Shown in pieces: positions 5,593 through 7,527 of a DNA stretch of 7,527 nucleotides; within the stretch, counting starts at the first letter, position 1, and each line of letters starts with the position of its first letter. The stretch is from Thermoproteota archaeon (GTDB lineage: Archaea > Thermoproteota > EX4484-205 > JAAOZP01). The notes beneath the pieces are model-generated. The model ran no database searches. It was not told the DNA's origin and worked only from the letters and a program-made list of their open reading frames with translations. The stretch spans positions 1 to 7,527 of the forward strand of contig JANXDK010000021.1 in NCBI GenBank assembly GCA_025059435.1, read 5' to 3'. The position numbers and the translations under genes are program-made.

Positions 5593-6417
5593 TTGACATA
5601 CGAAAAGAAAGATGTCGTAATTAAGATCGGAACGAGCGTCCTAACAAATTCTAAGGGCTGGGTTAGTCCTAGTAGGGTTGAGGAGATAGTCCGTCAAGTA
5701 TCGGAAAACAGGAAAAAGATAAAATCCGTCATCATAGTCACATCTGGAGCGATTGCAACAGGCTTATCGAGGCTTAAGATAAACGCTACGCCAAGTTCTC
5801 TAAAGCTTACTATGAAGCAATTATGTGCGGCAGTAGGTCAACCAAGCCTAATGGCGATGTATACAAAGTATTTTGATAGATACGGAATAAATGTTGCGCA
5901 AATCCTTCTTACAGAAGAGGATCTTGCAAACCAGTACCGTTACAAAAACTTCTGGAGGACGCTTTCAGCACTCATAGAACATGACGTGATACCGATTATT
6001 AATGAGAACGATGCGATATCGGTCAAGGAATTAATCCCAATCAATCCTTATGTCCCAGATTCCGTGAGATTCGGAGACAACGATAGGCTTTCAGCAATAA
6101 TTGCATCGAAAATAAAAGCTGACTTATTAATAATGCTTACTGACGTCGACGGGTTTATGATGCCCACTAAAAACGGTGTTAAGCTAGTGAGGGAGCTGAG
6201 GGGCGTCAATAAGAAGTTACTCTCCTACGTTGGCTCTCCAGGAGTCCTAGGTAGAGGTGGCATGCTTTCTAAGCTTCAGGCTGCTGCAATAGCTTCAAGG
6301 GCTGGTGTTACAACGGTGATAGCCAACGGTCTCAAGAAGAATATTATAACTAGGATACTTAACGGCGAGAACGTTGGGACCGTGATTAAACCAACGCACA
6401 AAAGGTTTAAGTCCTAA
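5593..6417 (+). CDS. proB: Glutamate 5-kinase, short form without PUA domain
   Basis: This cytosolic enzyme phosphorylates the gamma-carboxylate of glutamate with ATP, the first step of proline synthesis. The 274-aa chain is a single amino-acid-kinase domain. K11 lies in VVIKIGTSVLT. TSGAIATG (50-57) carries the glycine-rich glutamate site. Further on come the INENDAIS segment, FGDNDRLSA, the LTDVDGFM nucleotide-site motif and GRGGMLSKLQAA near the end. The last has Arg where bacterial enzymes usually have Thr. It ends near residue 265 of the fold and lacks the C-terminal PUA domain of the ~367-aa E. coli protein. The start is TTG, with VVIKIG eight residues in and no Shine-Dalgarno; the TATA box at 5555-5564 supports it. 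proA begins 23 bp after its stop, so the two are an operon. Confidence 0.92.
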   Translation: MTYEKKDVVIKIGTSVLTNSKGWVSPSRVEEIVRQVSENRKKIKSVIIVTSGAIATGLSRLKINATPSSLKLTMKQLCAAVGQPSLMAMYTKYFDRYGINVAQILLTEEDLANQYRYKNFWRTLSALIEHDVIPIINENDAISVKELIPINPYVPDSVRFGDNDRLSAIIASKIKADLLIMLTDVDGFMMPTKNGVKLVRELRGVNKKLLSYVGSPGVLGRGGMLSKLQAAAIASRAGVTTVIANGLKKNIITRILNGENVGTVIKPTHKRFKS

Positions 6418-6440
6418 AAAGACTTCTAAGATTTTTCAGG

Positions 6441-7527
6441 TTGAGTATAGAAAACGAGGTTATTGAGAAAGCTAGAAAGGCTAAGGAAGCTTCTCTTAGG
6501 CTTGGAATTACTCCAACCCCGGTTAAAAACGCCGCCCTGGAGAAGATCGCTGAGAAAATACAGGCTTATTCCAACAAGATACTCGAAGAGAACAAGAAGG
6601 ACGTTGAGGCAGCGAGGAACAGTGGCTTATCTTCTGCCCTCATAGACAGGCTCCTACTGAACGAGAAGAGGATTAAAGAGATGGTTGAAGGATTACGTCA
6701 GGTAGTTTCACTTCCCGATCCCGTTGGTGAAATCGTTGAAGGTTGGAGGACTAGGCACGGCTTAGAGATAAGGAAGACCCGAGTTCCCTTAGGCGTTATA
6801 GGAGTAATATATGAGGCGAGACCCAATGTGACAGTGGATATTACGGGCCTCGCTTTAAAGGCCGGTAATGCAGTTGTACTTAGAGGCGGTTCTGAGGCTT
6901 TAAACTCCAATAGTTTTCTTGTGAGGCTGATGCGTGAGGCCGTAGAGGGGTTAATCGACCCTGATGCAATACAACTCATAGAGAATCCTAGTAGGGAGCT
7001 TGTCAAGACTTTGCTTAAGCAGGATAGGTACATAGACGTTATAATACCACGTGGCAGCGCACAGTTCATCAGGTTCGTCAGGGAGAATTCACTCATACCT
7101 GTTATCGAAACCGGAGCAGGAAACTGTCACATCTTCGTCAACTGGGATGCTGATTTCGAGATGGCGAATAAGATAATAGTCAACGCTAAGGTTCAAAGGC
7201 CGGCAGTATGCAATGCAGTAAGGAAAGTATTAATACACAGTAAAATCGCTGGAGAATACCTTCCTCAGCTCGTAAGAGTCTTGAAAGAGTATAATGTTGT
7301 AATAAAAGGTTGCGAGAAGAGTAGGAAGATAATTCCAACCCTGCTCGAAGCAACTGAAGAAGATTGGTACGAGGAGTACATGGATTTAACACTTGCAGTA
7401 AAGATCGTCGACAATGTTGAAGAAGCGATAAATCACATAAACAAGTACGGTTCAAAGCATTCGGACGCTATAATAACAAGCAACCTAAATGACGCTGATT
7501 TATTCACGAAACTGGTAGATTCATCGA
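6441..7527 (+). CDS. proA: Glutamate-5-semialdehyde (gamma-glutamyl phosphate) reductase, 3' end outside window
   Basis: The enzyme reduces glutamyl-5-phosphate with NADPH to glutamate-5-semialdehyde, which cyclises to pyrroline-5-carboxylate. An open frame from TTG 6441 gives 362 codons and runs off the window. Full-length ProA is about 410-430 aa, so roughly 50-65 residues are missing. The ALDH-like fold is plain: a helical start (NAALEKIAEKI, 30-40), VPLGVIGVIYEARPNVTVD (115-133), LKAGNAVVLRGGSEA (139-153), YIDVIIPRGSAQFIR (197-211), and NAKVQRPAVCNA (248-259) with catalytic C257. HINKYGSKHSDAIIT (332-346) comes near the visible end. The start is chosen because the upstream frame does not continue and an N-terminal helix begins at once. 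No Shine-Dalgarno is seen, so translation after proB may depend on reinitiation or a leaderless transcript. Confidence 0.93.
   Translation, partial: MSIENEVIEKARKAKEASLRLGITPTPVKNAALEKIAEKIQAYSNKILEENKKDVEAARNSGLSSALIDRLLLNEKRIKEMVEGLRQVVSLPDPVGEIVEGWRTRHGLEIRKTRVPLGVIGVIYEARPNVTVDITGLALKAGNAVVLRGGSEALNSNSFLVRLMREAVEGLIDPDAIQLIENPSRELVKTLLKQDRYIDVIIPRGSAQFIRFVRENSLIPVIETGAGNCHIFVNWDADFEMANKIIVNAKVQRPAVCNAVRKVLIHSKIAGEYLPQLVRVLKEYNVVIKGCEKSRKIIPTLLEATEEDWYEEYMDLTLAVKIVDNVEEAINHINKYGSKHSDAIITSNLNDADLFTKLVDSS

Noticed and set aside
6463..6645. Short Arg/Leu-rich open frame
   Set aside because: It lies inside proA in another frame; its basic, low-complexity composition is the shadow of a Lys/Glu-rich coding region.

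Overview
The window reads as part of a thermophilic archaeal chromosome, most likely Thermoproteota (crenarchaeal grade); the order cannot be resolved from the sequence. Four signs point this way. A tRNA-Ser gene carries a small intron at the archaeal 37/38 position. Neither tRNA gene encodes its 3' CCA. AT-rich TATA-like boxes lie about 26-35 bp before genes that mostly begin with TTG and have no ribosome binding site, which fits leaderless transcripts. The proteins themselves are archaeal in character (AdkA-like domain, short ProB, compact pyruvate kinase). All genes called are on the + strand.

Layout: 1-188 is a short AT-rich leader with a probable tRNA promoter; a C-terminal scrap of an upstream gene cannot be excluded. 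189-305 is tRNA-Ser(CGA) with a 21-nt intron and an unusually long D-loop. 407-1822 is pyruvate kinase. It overlaps by 17 nt a membrane-anchored coiled-coil protein with a transglutaminase-like domain (1806-2744), which has its own strong Shine-Dalgarno. 2864-3943 encodes an apparent fusion of an archaeal adenylate-kinase-like domain, with a broken P-loop, to a nucleoside 2-deoxyribosyltransferase-like domain. 3995-4079 is an intronless tRNA-Leu(CAG). After a 238-bp gap, 4318-5529 encodes an unrecognised charged protein made of two diverged copies of one ~190-200-residue unit. 5593-6417 (proB) and 6441 to the window end (proA, truncated by the edge) form a proline-biosynthesis pair.

How the genes work together: proB and proA supply the first two steps from glutamate to proline (glutamate -> glutamyl-5-phosphate -> glutamate-5-semialdehyde); no proC is visible. 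Pyruvate kinase is the terminal glycolytic enzyme and is probably co-transcribed with the transglutaminase-like gene, although no functional link is evident. The AdkA/deoxyribosyltransferase-like fusion and the duplicated protein are the two least explained genes and the best candidates for new biology. No CRISPR array, insertion sequence or integrase was seen.
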